From Mermis nigrescens (Eukaryota; Nematoda; Enoplea; Mermithida; Mermithidae): a DNA stretch of 64,000 bases. Position numbers and translations under genes: made by a program. The stretch lies in the NCBI GenBank assembly GCA_036768485.1, contig JAVLUZ010000227.1, positions 796,334 through 860,333 of the forward strand, in the 5' to 3' direction. Position 1 is the stretch's first letter, and every line of letters begins with the position of its first letter. Of this stretch, positions 33,308-44,819 are shown piece after piece. The notes under the pieces are model-generated. The model saw only the letters and a program-made list of their open reading frames with translations, did not search any database and was not told the DNA's origin.

Positions 33308-36300
33308 GTAAGCCTTCAGCTTGTTATTTATAATTTTACGGTAAGAGCTAGCCATAAAAGCTATGATTTTCCAATTCTTTGGTTTTTCTTAAAATTTATT
33401 TTTTGACTTCTCGACTTTTTACAACATAAGATAACAAATCAGACAGACTTGCAGTTTATATATGATCAAGGCTTCAACTGTTCAGATTTTTTTGGTCTAA
33501 AATCGGTCAGTTTTATCAATTTTTTATTAAACTTTTGGAATTTTTTCTTCTCTAATAATACTCTTAACCAAACATGCACTTTGTGGAGGGGTTTTGGGAG
33601 TCTAGACTCCCAGAATAGAAATATGAGTAATTTTCTCGTGAAAATGAGGCAAAACGAAAGCAAAAAAACTGATGAAAATTGAAAATTTTCTTTAAAAGTG
33701 CTTAAATTGACCAGAAACTATGTAAGAACGTAGTTTTAGCGCTATTTTAGCGGTTATATCAGTTTTTGAGGTCATTTTGGCCCAAAAAAGCTCTCAAAGC
33801 GAGCGGACAACCCCCGAATCGGTCATGCTGCTTATCTATGCTCGGGACCACACATGATCGTAGGGGGGTTAGGGAGGGGACTAGACCTTCAAAATCCAAA
33901 ATACCACCGCAGATGTACATCCCAAAATTGAGTTTTCGTCATATCTTTCTCGATTTTTGTAGCTTCGTCCCATTCAGACCGCCCAGAATTCGGTTGCTGC
34001 CCATGCATGCTCGGGACCCAGCGATATTCTATTCTATACATGTGCGTAAGTAGTTTGGGAATCTTGAGCCCGAGAAAGAGAAGTAGAGAAATTTAAAATA
34101 CAAAATAAAGAAAACAAATGGACATAAAAATTAAGGTTAGCCTCAGCGCTAAATCAACTGCCATATCAACTCAATGAACCACTCCTTTTGATCCTAGACC
34201 CGTCTTTCTAGCAGCTTCGTATGATTCAGGTACATAAAACTGATTTTCATTATGACAAAATTTTATGCAAAAGTATTCAGTATTGGCTTAAATTCTAAAA
34301 ATATTATCACTTGTTATTTGTCCAGCGTGCTCGGTACATATGTACGGTATAAGCCTTAGCGCAGGCTACCTGATCGTGAACAGCAAGCATTCCAAGTATC
34401 TGTGAAAAACGTAAAAAATCGAACCATATTTCAACATTGTGTTTTGGATCTTACGCAGCAGTAGGACATGTGGCTTTTCCCGTGTCACTGAAAAACATTT
34501 CAGCACTCTTGATAGATAGTCAAAAAATTGACGAAAATTGACAGGTTGCTTGCTGCCAGCAAGAAACGAGTATGACACAGTAAAAAAAGAAAATGCATTA
34601 TACCTCTTTATTGCATTTATCAAATTAGCATACAAAAATGCTATCCGTTTACATAAACATACTCTTATAGTCCGTTTCATTTAGCTTTGAGGTTTTCGAA
34701 AAAATTAAAGTGCCTGCAAAAGCGTTTTAAACCAATACGGTGAATATGATCTTCTACAGAATATCGAGTCATATAGAGACGTACGGCATTGCTAAGCCAC
34801 ATTACTGTAGCAAAATTTTAAAGCGCTTTTGTAGCCTGATTCTTGCGGAAAAATTTAAAAGAAAACCGCGAAGTTAAGTGAAACAGACTAAAGATGATCA
34901 AGCAACGAATACGTCAATAGTGTCTGCCTCTATAAACTGAATTTTCAATACAGTTTTAATGTGCCCTTAAAATGTCAGCATTTAATTCGATTTTGCATGA
35001 TAATCGCTTCGCTTATTAGGCTAACTTTCATTAGAATATTTCATTTTAAAATTTTCATTCTTTTAATCAGGCCTAAAAAAAGAAGAAAATTTAAAATTTT
35101 CCATCGATTCCATTAATTTCATTTACATGAATCGCATCTGGCACTTTGTTATTATACGTACATTGAGGAGTAGCGTTACCAAATTTCAAATATTCATGCA
35201 TACATACTTGTGCATTTGATTCTTTATGATGCCGTGAACATAATTTCAGAACCAGGGCGGATTTAAAGAGAGGGCAGCCGCCCCTCCCTCCCCATTGGCC
35301 AAAAATAGTTGGCGAGACAAAGAATGGATATGTAATTTGCAATCATTTTCGTCAATGGTCATAATTTCAAATTTTTCCAGCGCTTCGCGCCGAATAATAA
35401 ATATTAATGACGTTATTTACTTTCTTGACGGCCTAGAAGCCATACTTTTGCTCAAGGAATAAGTTAAAAACGATTTCAAGTGCAAAAGCAGCTATTTCAG
35501 CATATTTTTTCTAGTTTCAAGCTTAACTTTCAAAAATTTTTCGTCGAATACAACATATACACGAAATCGAGCAGTAATTTCAGCTTTTAAATGTTCTTCC
35601 GCCTAAATTTCTAAAATTTTCGGAGATTAGCGCCGGATTTTCGCTATTGTCAAAGGAATTTGATGTTTTTTCGAAACAAATTGTCAGAAATTTTAAAATT
35701 TTCCGAAAAATATTGCATTAAAAGCGATTTTCTATAAAATTAGACAACGTGAAACGCCGAGAAACCGCTATTTCGCACGCGAAGAGCAAATTTTTGGATT
35801 TATCTTCGACTGTTTTGAAAAATGTTGGGGTACCTACCGCCCCCTTACGAAAATCCTAGATCCGCCACTGTTTAGAACTATTTGTCTAAAATATCAGAAT
35901 CACCCTGCAAGCTTCAATCAGATTCATAGAACGAAAAATGCCAAATTTATTATTGGTTTCGAAACAAAAGGCAAAACGAGATAAAATTAGTGACAGCTCA
36001 CGTGCTTTTGATGTAAAATTTAAACATTACTTTTGTTTTTAGCCCGTTATCTGGAATGGGCGCCCCCGGTTCGTATTGTTGCCGCCGTCACCCTGGCCAC
36101 GACAAGTTTGGACTTTTTGGCCGATGCTATCACTGGCATGAAGTTGATGAGCATTTTCGCTCATTTCACCTGCAAAGCCTTCTACGCTTCGGTCTTTTTC
36201 ATGATATTTTTGTCAATCTCCGCTTGTATTTACGTCCTGGAACTGATCGACTGCATAATTACTTTGAAGGAAAATAAGGAGACTCGCTGGCTGTGCCTCC

Positions 36301-38269
36301 TATGTCGCGGTCTTGGTAAGCAAAATATGCCCACAATCATCTTCAGGCTGTCTTAATCATGCAAAAACGACTAGTGTTATATAATAAGACAAGCTTAATG
36401 GGGGTATTCGATGATCCTATGTAGAATTTTCCCCCATCTAGCTATTTCCGTATGAACTACAATAACGAAACACAATGATCTATTAATCGCGTCATATCCA
36501 TAGGAGCATAACTTCACCGATCTGAGGATTCAGCCGGTCTGGGTAGGGGGTCAAAAATTGAGATTTTTTTGGGCAAAAGTGACGTCAAAAACGGTATAAG
36601 CGCAATAATAGCGTTAAAACTGCATTATTCTGGTCAATATAAGACATTTTTAAAGAAAATTTTAAGTTTTCATCCATGTTTGGCCTTCATTCCGCCTATT
36701 TTCCCCAGAAAATTCCCTATTTTCTCCCTTCTGGGGGATCTAGACCCCTAATTCCCACATGCATGTGTGATCTTATGCAAACATAGTGACTATGAGCGAT
36801 GTATTCCTAAAGTTTGGCTGCTGTAGCTCGTATGGAAGTCGCTAGCGGGAAATTTACCTCCTTCTCGCGCCCTATTGAATTTCTTCAAGGAATAGTTCAG
36901 CACAAAAGTATAGCTAAATTAAAACAATTATTTTACAACTTTTTGCATTCTATTGTAAGAGATTCTCTGGAAGCATAGGTATGAGCATAGGTGCATAGCA
37001 TGGCTAATCTGGTGTGGGGTCAGCCGGTCTGGAAGGGGGTCAAAAATTGAGCTTTTTGGGCCAAAATGACCTGAAAACTGGTATAAGCGCCAAAATAGCG
37101 TTGAAACTACGTTATTACATAGTTTCTGGTCAATTTCGAGCACTTTTGAAGAAATTTTTTAATTTTCATTCGTTTTTGACCTTCATTTTGACTCATTTCC
37201 CCCACAAAATATTCCATCTTTTCATTCTGGGGGTCTAAACCAACCAAACATCTGCTCCCCCACGTTCAATGTCTGGGTACGATAACGCACATAGAGAACT
37301 TATTCATTCGTAAGAGCTTAAATATATATCATCAAAATTTCTGAAACAAAATTCCACCGATATTCCATCGGAGGAAGCTTATAACCCATTAAGCACCGCT
37401 ATACATGTGCAGTTTGAGAATTCTAGAGGCCTATCGCAGCAAAATTTGAAAAGCACCTATTTTTGGGCTAAAATAATGGGTACACGTCAAACATTGATTG
37501 AAACTTTTTTGGAGAATGCTCTTTCGTCGTCGGAAAAATAAGGAATAAAATTAGAGTACATTGAACAAAATATAGTCAAAAAATTAGTTCATGGCGCAAA
37601 GCGCCGTAAATTTGATACTATTGAGCCAAAAAATAATTAAAAACGCTTAAAAACACACATTTTCCATGATTTGTTCTAAAAAAATGGACGATTCTGGGGA
37701 TCACAGCTATCTGAGGGGTCACAAGTCGTTCATGAGGTAGAATCCCTAAATCCTTCCAAGAACACGTATGGACATCACTTGTTTATTTGTTGCATTAGAA
37801 GCGATTGGAAGGGGTCGTTATCAAAAATAATGTTTGCGGCTTCAAACGTGCTCGTATGCAGAAGTTGAAAAATATGGAAAATATACAAATGCATAAAATA
37901 TAAAACAACATATGAAATATGCAAAATATAAAAAACGTATGGAATTATAAGCATTCGTAATTCAGCTTATTTTTATTTTTAGCTTTAGTATTCGAAGAAG
38001 TTCCATTGCCGCTTTGCTTGCTTATTATTTATACTAGCCAACCGCATATTTTGCTGGCTACTCCGGTTTTATTTGCGGCTATCATCAAGCTGATCGCCTT
38101 GCTTTGGGGCATAATAAAATTTATCAAGATGCGTTTTTGTTGGTTTTTCATACCGTGTTGCTTGGATCATGGCTACGACGAAAACGTCCGCCGTTGTTTC
38201 AATTTTACGCTTTATCGCGTGTGCATGATTATCGTTAATGTTTTCCACGCTACTGCTATAATTCTGACA
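33265..38269 (+). CDS. Gene D: multi-pass membrane protein, family not recognised (5' three exons)
   Basis: Exons 33265-33307, 36043-36315 and 37983-38269; joins are phase 1+2 and 1+2, with an open phase-0 donor (ACA|GTAAGT) after exon 3. At least 201 residues. The N terminus MPRRWWIEEKPNQQ is charged, followed by hydrophobic helices around VRIVAAVTLATTSLDFLADA, FYASVFFMIFLSISACIYVL, LCLLIIYTSQ..LLATPVLFAAII..IALLWGIIKF and VCMIIVNVFHATAIIL. Aspartates sit within or beside the first helix (LDFLADA), and a VFEEVPLPLCLL motif opens the third. The layout loosely recalls XK-related (scramblase-type) proteins, but I see no diagnostic match and do not assign it. No later exon could be placed in the repeat block that follows. 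Confidence 0.6.
33308..36042 (+). other. Gene D intron 1 with repeats
   Basis: Contains a reversed R7-type repeat at about 33440-34040 and a complete GGCGGAT-type hAT element at 35253-35870. The minus frame 34366-34680 shows no domain. Confidence 0.6.
35253..35870. mobile_element. GGCGGAT-type hAT MITE, complete
   Basis: Starts CAGGGCGGATTTAAAG and ends AGATCCGCCACTG. Flanks TTCAGAAC and TTTAGAAC agree at 7 of 8. It carries CAGCGCTTCGCGCCG near 35379. Inside gene D intron 1. Confidence 0.82.
36043..36315 (+). CDS. Gene D exon 2: first two membrane helices
   Basis: The acceptor ACTTTTGTTTTTAG|CC and donor CTTG|GTAAGC are both strong. Codons are GC-richer than the surroundings. The sequence runs RYLEWAPPVRIVAAVTL through KENKETRWLCLLCRGL. 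Confidence 0.8.
36500..36770 (+). repeat. R7 dispersed repeat
   Basis: About 270 bp: GGTCAAAAATTGAG, then GGTATAAGCGC, a TTTTAAAGAAAATTTT stretch and CTGGGGGATCTAGACCCC, ending at CATGCATGTG. Found again at about 36960-37260, 33440-34040 (reversed), 42246-42480, 50270-50620 (reversed), 58300-58620 (reversed) and 63480-63740. Confidence 0.65.
36960..37260 (+). repeat. R7 dispersed repeat
   Basis: Contains GGTCAAAAATTGAGCTTTTT and GGTATAAGCGCCAAAATAGC as in the neighbouring copy at 36500-36770. Confidence 0.65.
37983..38269 (+). CDS. Gene D exon 3: further membrane helices
   Basis: The acceptor ATTTTTATTTTTAG|CT joins exon 2 as CRGL-A-LVFEEVPLPL. Cysteine-rich loop RFCWFFIPCCLDHGYDENV. It ends phase 0 at CTGACA|GTAAGT; reading on would enter a C-rich repeat and stop at 38356, so splicing is preferred. 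Confidence 0.78.
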
Positions 38270-39032
38270 GTAAGTAATATCGTATTGTACAGCAGGGGTG
38301 GCAAACTCACCCCCGAATCTAAATTTCCCCCTTGTTATCCTAGTCTCACCTATTAAAAACCCTCTTTTCCGTTTCTGCGAAAAATGATCTTCAGATATGT
38401 CCATACGTGTTTTTAGGGAGGTTTAACCCCAAAATGGCAACTGACCCCCGCAAAAAGGCAACAACCCATTCAAAGAAGTGTTTATTTTTCGTAAAACTTG
38501 TAAAAAGTGTGCCTTTTTAAGCATTTTTAGCTCATTTTCGGTTCATAAGTCTCAAATTTTCGGCGCCTCGCGTCCTGACTATATTTTGTTACTCGATTTT
38601 TTTGAAATTTTTTCCAAAATTTTCATATTCCTATTTTCTAGAAAAAACGAGCATTGTTTGGAATATTTAAAATTTTTTTTGGGCCTGACCCCCCAGAATT
38701 TCTATGATTTACATGCATGGGTATGTCTCAGTAGTTTTAAGGTAGGTATATATTTGATAACTGTGTCAAATACTAAAATTTGATTAGGTGAAGCTGGTCA
38801 CATCGATATCAGAGACTTTCATTTTTTTAAAATTCTCTATCCTCATCTTTGGAAGCAAATGTAAGACATTAAAGGCACAGATCGACTAAGTTTGTCGATA
38901 ACTTGAATTGTTGATCTTAGCCAAATGCTATCCCCGCAGACGTACATCATGGCCCGTCTAGAGTCTGTTTCACAAAAGTTTGGGCATGTTTTTAAGAATT
39001 TTTTCGAAAGTAAGCCGACGGATTAAATAATT

Positions 39033-42000
39033 ACTAGCAAAGAAAAATGCTCGGATGGAACAAAAAAGATGAATGAATATACTTGGAATTGTGGATTGTT
39101 AAGGATGTTAAAGGAGGGGACTAGTAAAAAGCTACCTAAAGTCGCAAAATCTGATAAAAATCACACTTCCTCTAAGCAACGCAAAAATCGAAGTATATTC
39201 TGCGGCCTCTAAAAAAGTGTCTTTTTTAAATAATTTTTTCAGATAAGAGTGTATAAACGAAATCTATAATGTTTACTTTTTTTAAATTGCTCAGAATTAG
39301 GTTCGTATCCTGATTGATAGAAAACTAAGTGGTATTGTATTTAAAGTTGTTTTATTTTGTTATGAGCTTTATAGCAAGCAAAGCAGGGGCCGATTGATTA
39401 GTACACACAATCGTTACGGGCATGCTAGTGAACCAACATTTAGTCTGTTAACTCACGCGTTTCCTACTCTTTTAAACCAACAATTTCTTCAATTGTTTTG
39501 GATGCATCGATGTTTGCTTTTTCATTCAATTGGCTTAGAAAGACTGTTAGTTTACTCAATATCATTTCCCTTAGCTACTGCATAGCTAACGTGCTGCTTT
39601 TTCAATCATTTCTATGATTAAATATTTATTTTAATCTGTTGGCCACAGAATATACTTCGATTTTTGCGTTGCCTAGAGAAAGTGTGATTTTTATCAGATT
39701 TTGCGACTTTAGGTAGCTTATTCCTAGTACCCTCCTTTTACATCCTTAACAATCCACAATTCCAAGTATATTCATTTTTTTGCTCCATCGGAGCATTTTT
39801 CTTTGCTAGTACCCTACTTTTAATTAGCATGATTTGTGTACATCAGTAAGTAAAGACATACAGTAGCATGCAACAATAATGACAGCAGTCCAAGAACGCG
39901 GAAAACAATATTGTCCTTAACATCAGCATTATCCCTTTTAACCAAGACAACCTTACATTATTTAAACAGATCAAAGTTTTTCAGCATAAACTTTACGCAA
40001 ATATCAAGTGTAAGGAACACTAACGCTCAGATTTGGAAGTAAAATAAATTTGTAGTATAAACTACTTATTGACAACAAATGAATAGTGCAAACTTTACAC
40101 AACTATTAGGTGTAGAGAAAACTAACAGTCAGATTCCCAATTCTGATTTTACGTAGAACATTTTGAAAAAAATTAAGTTTCCGCACGGCTCTAGAACTAA
40201 AGTTGATATGCAGTGTAAACTTTACACAACCACAGAGTGTAAAAAAAATTTCAATCGGACTCGTAATTCTGATACTACTCTGATATTACGATCAATATTT
40301 ATTAAAAAATTAAGTCTCCACAATGGCCCGAGGACAAATAAATATCAGATGTAAACCACTGTACACCACTGTTGAGTGCAAACAAACTGGCGTATCACAT
40401 TTGGTAAAGCTGAATATTGATGTAAACAAACGCAATCCGCTGTGACGCGTGCCTATTAGAGAGTACTTTATTTTTTTCCTATTCGACCTCGCCCGACTTC
40501 ATAACAGAGAAAGTGGTGAACAAAAAAAATGGACAAACCCGTATTTTTCACTGTCCACCACATTGTAAACTTTAAAAATCTGAACCTAACGCCCCATTGA
40601 GTGTAAATAAATTCATTTCAGGCCAGTTTGTGGCCCTCTGATTGTAATACGTTTGTATGTGCCAAACTTATGTTCTGCAAAATATTTGATATGATTTACC
40701 AATCAAAATACGAGAAAAAACCTGTTTTTTCGCCCATTTTACACCTCAGATTTCGAACTTTACACCCCATAAACAACTTAATATTACGTTTTTTTGAACG
40801 CGGCTTGCTTCGACGTGTAGCTCTTAGAAGTTACTTTATTTCTATTCTATTCGATTCATCCTAGCTCATGACCGAAAAAGTTGGCAGAGAAATCTTGGAC
40901 AAAATCTCTTTTTTACTCATCCACAAGAGTGTAAAGTTTAAACCCCTGGTACTAACTGCGTATTGATTATAGAAAAGTTTGCTGGTAAGCACAAGATAGC
41001 CCTTGATCCGTAGTACATTTCTGTCAGAAAAAATTTTCTGAAACTCATAACCGGAGTTGTTGGCAGACATAAACAAGTCGAAAACTCGACCAAAATGTGT
41101 CTTTTTACTCCCAGATTTTCGCACTCTTTACACTCCCAATCGAGAACTGAGGCTAAATTCAAAAAACAAAAAATTGTCGTCTGCAGGACCTAAACAGATG
41201 AATAAGTCAAATGAAGTGCATGGTTTTGCCAAAAGAATTAAAAAATGAAAAAATTAGTATTCAGAAGACTTGAACCCATTATTCTTTTTTAAATCCACAT
41301 GCGAGAATGGATACGTCAGCCATTGCATCAACTCAACTCGCAGCCAAGATTTCAGCTTGATTATGCTATATTGAAAAATATTCATCATTCTACTAAAGTT
41401 TAAGAATAGTGCGTTTATGATAATAAAAATAATTATTTATTAAAGACGAGTCAAAAACCTTTGAAATAAGAAAAAGCTGGTCAAATAATATGCAATACGG
41501 AGTTATCTATCGGCATTAGAAAATAGATGTATGATTCAAAGTTCACCTCTTCATACCTCAACAAACACTGGCTGTAGAAAAGTTTGAAGGTCAGATTCGT
41601 TACTCTGACCTTACGGAGAACATTTTTTTAAAAATTCATCATCCACGACGCTCTGGGCGGAAAAAATTTTTGTCCCAGACTCGTTACAATAAACCGCCTC
41701 TAAATTTGAAAATATTACTATAAAAAAAAATAAAAAAAGGCTCCCCTAGATTTTATAACCGTCTACCTTTTGAAACCAATCAGACTGCATAGGATGTAAA
41801 ACTGAGTTAGATATGCTTGTGCACATGAAAATAGTAAAAAACCGTCTAATTGACACTCCTGTGCAACAACTAATGAGTGTAAAGAAATTTTAAGACCAGA
41901 TTTGTAACCTACTAATCAGGGAAAACATTTTAAAAAAATTGGCCCTCCGCCGATCATTTAAATTTTTGGTGTAAACTTTACACACCCACGACTAGCTCGG

Positions 42001-42177
42001 TATTAAGTGTAGAAAAGGTATCTAAGTTTTTTATTATCTACCTTTAAAAAAACCGCATCTCCCAGGTGTGTGCCGTTGTTGCTGTGAGGGGGACAAAAAT
42101 TTCGCACTCGCTATGATAAACATATAAGAAAAAAGGATGGTCAAGTATATTATAGGTAGCGCTATTGCGCTACCTAT
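39033..42177 (-). mobile_element. R1+R2 composite element, complete copy, reversed
   Basis: R2 block at 39033-39810, then R1 in reverse, ending at the perfect hairpin ATAGGTAGCGC-TATT-GCGCTACCTAT (42152-42177). The R1/R2 junction (GCTAGTACCCTACTTTTAATT) is the reverse complement of that at 5530-5560, so R1 and R2 moved together. A tRNA-like module lies at about 41258-41345. Confidence 0.78.
41258..41345 (-). repeat. tRNA-like module inside R1
   Basis: On the minus strand, TGATGCAATGGCTGACG then GGGTTCAAGTC, the same module as at 3905-3990. Confidence 0.5.
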
Positions 42178-42970
42178 GATATATCAAATCAACGCTATAA
42201 TCGCAATCTGTCGGCTTTTTGTCGGACATCGTTTTTAAAATTTATGCCCAAACTTGTATGAAACAGACTATAGAAGCTTTTTTGAGCCAAAATGATCTCA
42301 ACTGGCATAAATGCTGAAATAGCGTAAAAATCAATCTTAATCCACAGTCTCTGATCAATTTCAAGCTGTTTGGTGGAAGGTTTTGATTTTTATCTGCTTT
42401 TGACCTCTTTCTTGCCTTAATTTTCCTTCTTTTCAATGCTGTGGGTAAAACACCCCCGCCCGTCCGCTCACGCTCTTTGTGCTTGTCTGGTAATCACTGA
42501 AGTGCTTGTTTATTCGGACGTTGTGCAATTGAAATGAGTTATTATTCCTGTTTTTGTACCATTGCGTATTGCTACATCGTATCACTTTTATAGATATGTA
42601 AATTTTAATTTGCTCAGTATTTTGGAATGCTTGGAATAAAAATAATAAGTTAAGCAACTTAAGCCAATTTACAATTTTTCGCATTCTTGTACGTCTTCTT
42701 TCTAACTTTTCTTATTTGAAACTTAAGGTGATTTCTATTCAAAAAAATAGGAATAAACAAATGCTTTTTTGACAATTTGTAGTAATTTTTATGAATAAGA
42801 TGCACTAGATAGTATACAATATTGTATAAAATTCAAATTGTTTTGTTAATTTCAATTTGAATTTTTTATATCAATTATTCCTTTCAAGTAAATTATTTGA
42901 CTAATTCTAATCCAAAACGGTTCTTGATGTACCAAAATGAGTTTATTTAATGAGCGCTAAATATAATGAT

Positions 42971-44010
42971 ACTAGCAAAGAAAAATTCTCCGATGGAACA
43001 AAAAAGATGAATATACTTGGAATTGTAGATTATTAAGGATGTAAAAGGAGGGGACCAGGAAAAAGCTACCTAAAGTAGCAAAATCTGCTAAAAAATCATA
43101 CTTTCTCCAAGCAACGCAAAAAATCAAAGTATATACTGCGGCCTCTAAAAAGTGTCTTTTTTAAATAATTTTCAAAATTTCAGATAATAAACGAAATCTA
43201 TAATGTTTCCTTTTTTTAAATTGCTGGCAAGTAGCAACACTGACTAGATTCGTATCCTGATTGAAAGAAAACTTAGTGGTATTGTATTTAAAGTTGTTTT
43301 ATTTTGCTATGAGCATTATAGCAAGCAAAGCAAGGGCCGATTGATTAGTGCACAGTGCACACAATCGTAACGGGCATGCTAGTGTACCTATATTTAGTCT
43401 GTTTCAAGTCAACTCACGCGTTTCCTACTGTTTTGAACCAACAATTCTTGCAATTGTTTTGGATGCATCAATGTTTGCTATTTCATTCAATTGGCTCAGA
43501 AAGACTGTTACTCGATATCATTTCCCATAGCTACTGCATAGCTAATGTGCTGCTTTTTCAATCATTTTATGGTTAAATATTTATTTAAATCTGTTGGCCG
43601 CAGAATATACTTCGATTTTTTGCGTTGCTTGGAGAAAGTATGATTTTTTAGCAGATTTTGCTACTTTAGGTAGCTTTTTCCTGGTCCCCTCCTTTTACAT
43701 CCTTAATAATCCACAATTCCAAGTATATTCATCTTTTTTGTTCCATCGGAGCATTTTTCTTTGCTAGTACCCCACTTTTAATTAGCATGATTTCAGTGCA
43801 TCAGTCAGCAAACACATACAGTAACATACCACAATAATGACAGCAGTCCAAGAACGCGGAAAACAATATTGTTCTTAACATAAATTAATTACCTCTAAAT
43901 TTAAAAAATATTGTTTTAAAAAGAGACTCCCTAGATTTTATAACCGTCTACCTTTTGAAATCAATCAGACTGCACAGAATTTAAAACTGAGTTAGATATG
44001 CTCTTGATTG
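42971..44010 (-). mobile_element. R2 copy with truncated R1
   Basis: R2 with both arms at 42971-43768, followed by about 120 bp of reversed R1, then a jump to a distant part of R1 (CTAGATTTTATAACCGTCTA near 43935), so most of R1 is deleted. Confidence 0.7.
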
Positions 44011-44074
44011 TCGGAAGTATAAAGTTTACTATATTTTTATTAGCTATAGTAAATATATGTTACATTCTAAACAG

Positions 44075-44300
44075 TCCTGTAAGTTATAGAGGTCGTTCCA
44101 CATTTAAATTAACTTGGAAACGACATATAACGTACCTACGGGACTTACTTAAGTACCTGGCTACACTTAGCGCTGGTCAGGTTGCTAGGGCGAAACGCCG
44201 GACTCAACCACACGACCCTCAATAACTACGGTCTCAAACTCCTCGGACCTAAATTCGTCCGTACCTACGGAGCTGTTGACAGCTATGCCCTAAAAACCTA
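44075..44300 (+). pseudogene. Probable non-LTR retrotransposon reverse transcriptase fragment
   Basis: FKLTWKRHITYLRDLLKYLA recalls the W..HI..V..K motif after the RT core of jockey/RTE-like elements. After an apparent frameshift, LLGRNAGLN and VRTYGAVDSYA recall the L..P.L.YG..VW region. The stretch is GC-richer than its surroundings and abuts truncated R1. No intact frame remains. Confidence 0.35.
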
Positions 44301-44819
44301 ACGCAGTAGTAATTAAGTAGCCCCGGAATTTTGCCCTTGGTCAGTTGACCTATTTTGGACCAAAATAATAATTAACGCAAAAAGCTTTGTTAACTTGTTT
44401 TCGCCAGAGAATACCTATGGCAAAAACTATTTCTTTTCTGGTTCCTACGAGCATGATGAACAGTGAAAACAACAAAAAAGAGCTCTAAACCAGCCAGTCA
44501 TCTTACATAAAAATTATGAAATAATTTTTATGATTTTTAAATTGAAATTTGGGTGTTTGAATTTGCGATAAAGAAAATAATCAAAAGACAGTCACTTGGA
44601 TTATTTAAGCCGAGTAATAAAATAAAGGCCGTCCACCAATTCCGAACTAAACGCGATTGATCACTATGAAAAAGTTTTGTAAAATGAGCTTGCTAAGCGA
44701 GAGTTGTAAACAAGAGAAACTTAAAGTTTAAACCTACCATTAAATTATGAAGAGAATGGTAAAAGGTTTTAAACTTTAAGAAAATTGAAAAGGTGGGATT
44801 TTGGTAAATTAAAAAACAA

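Larger units (their letters stand above)
36316..37982 (+). other. Gene D intron 2 with two R7 repeats in tandem orientation
   Basis: R7 copies lie at about 36500-36770 and 36960-37260. A GGCGCAAAGCGCC palindrome lies at 37592-37606. Confidence 0.6.
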
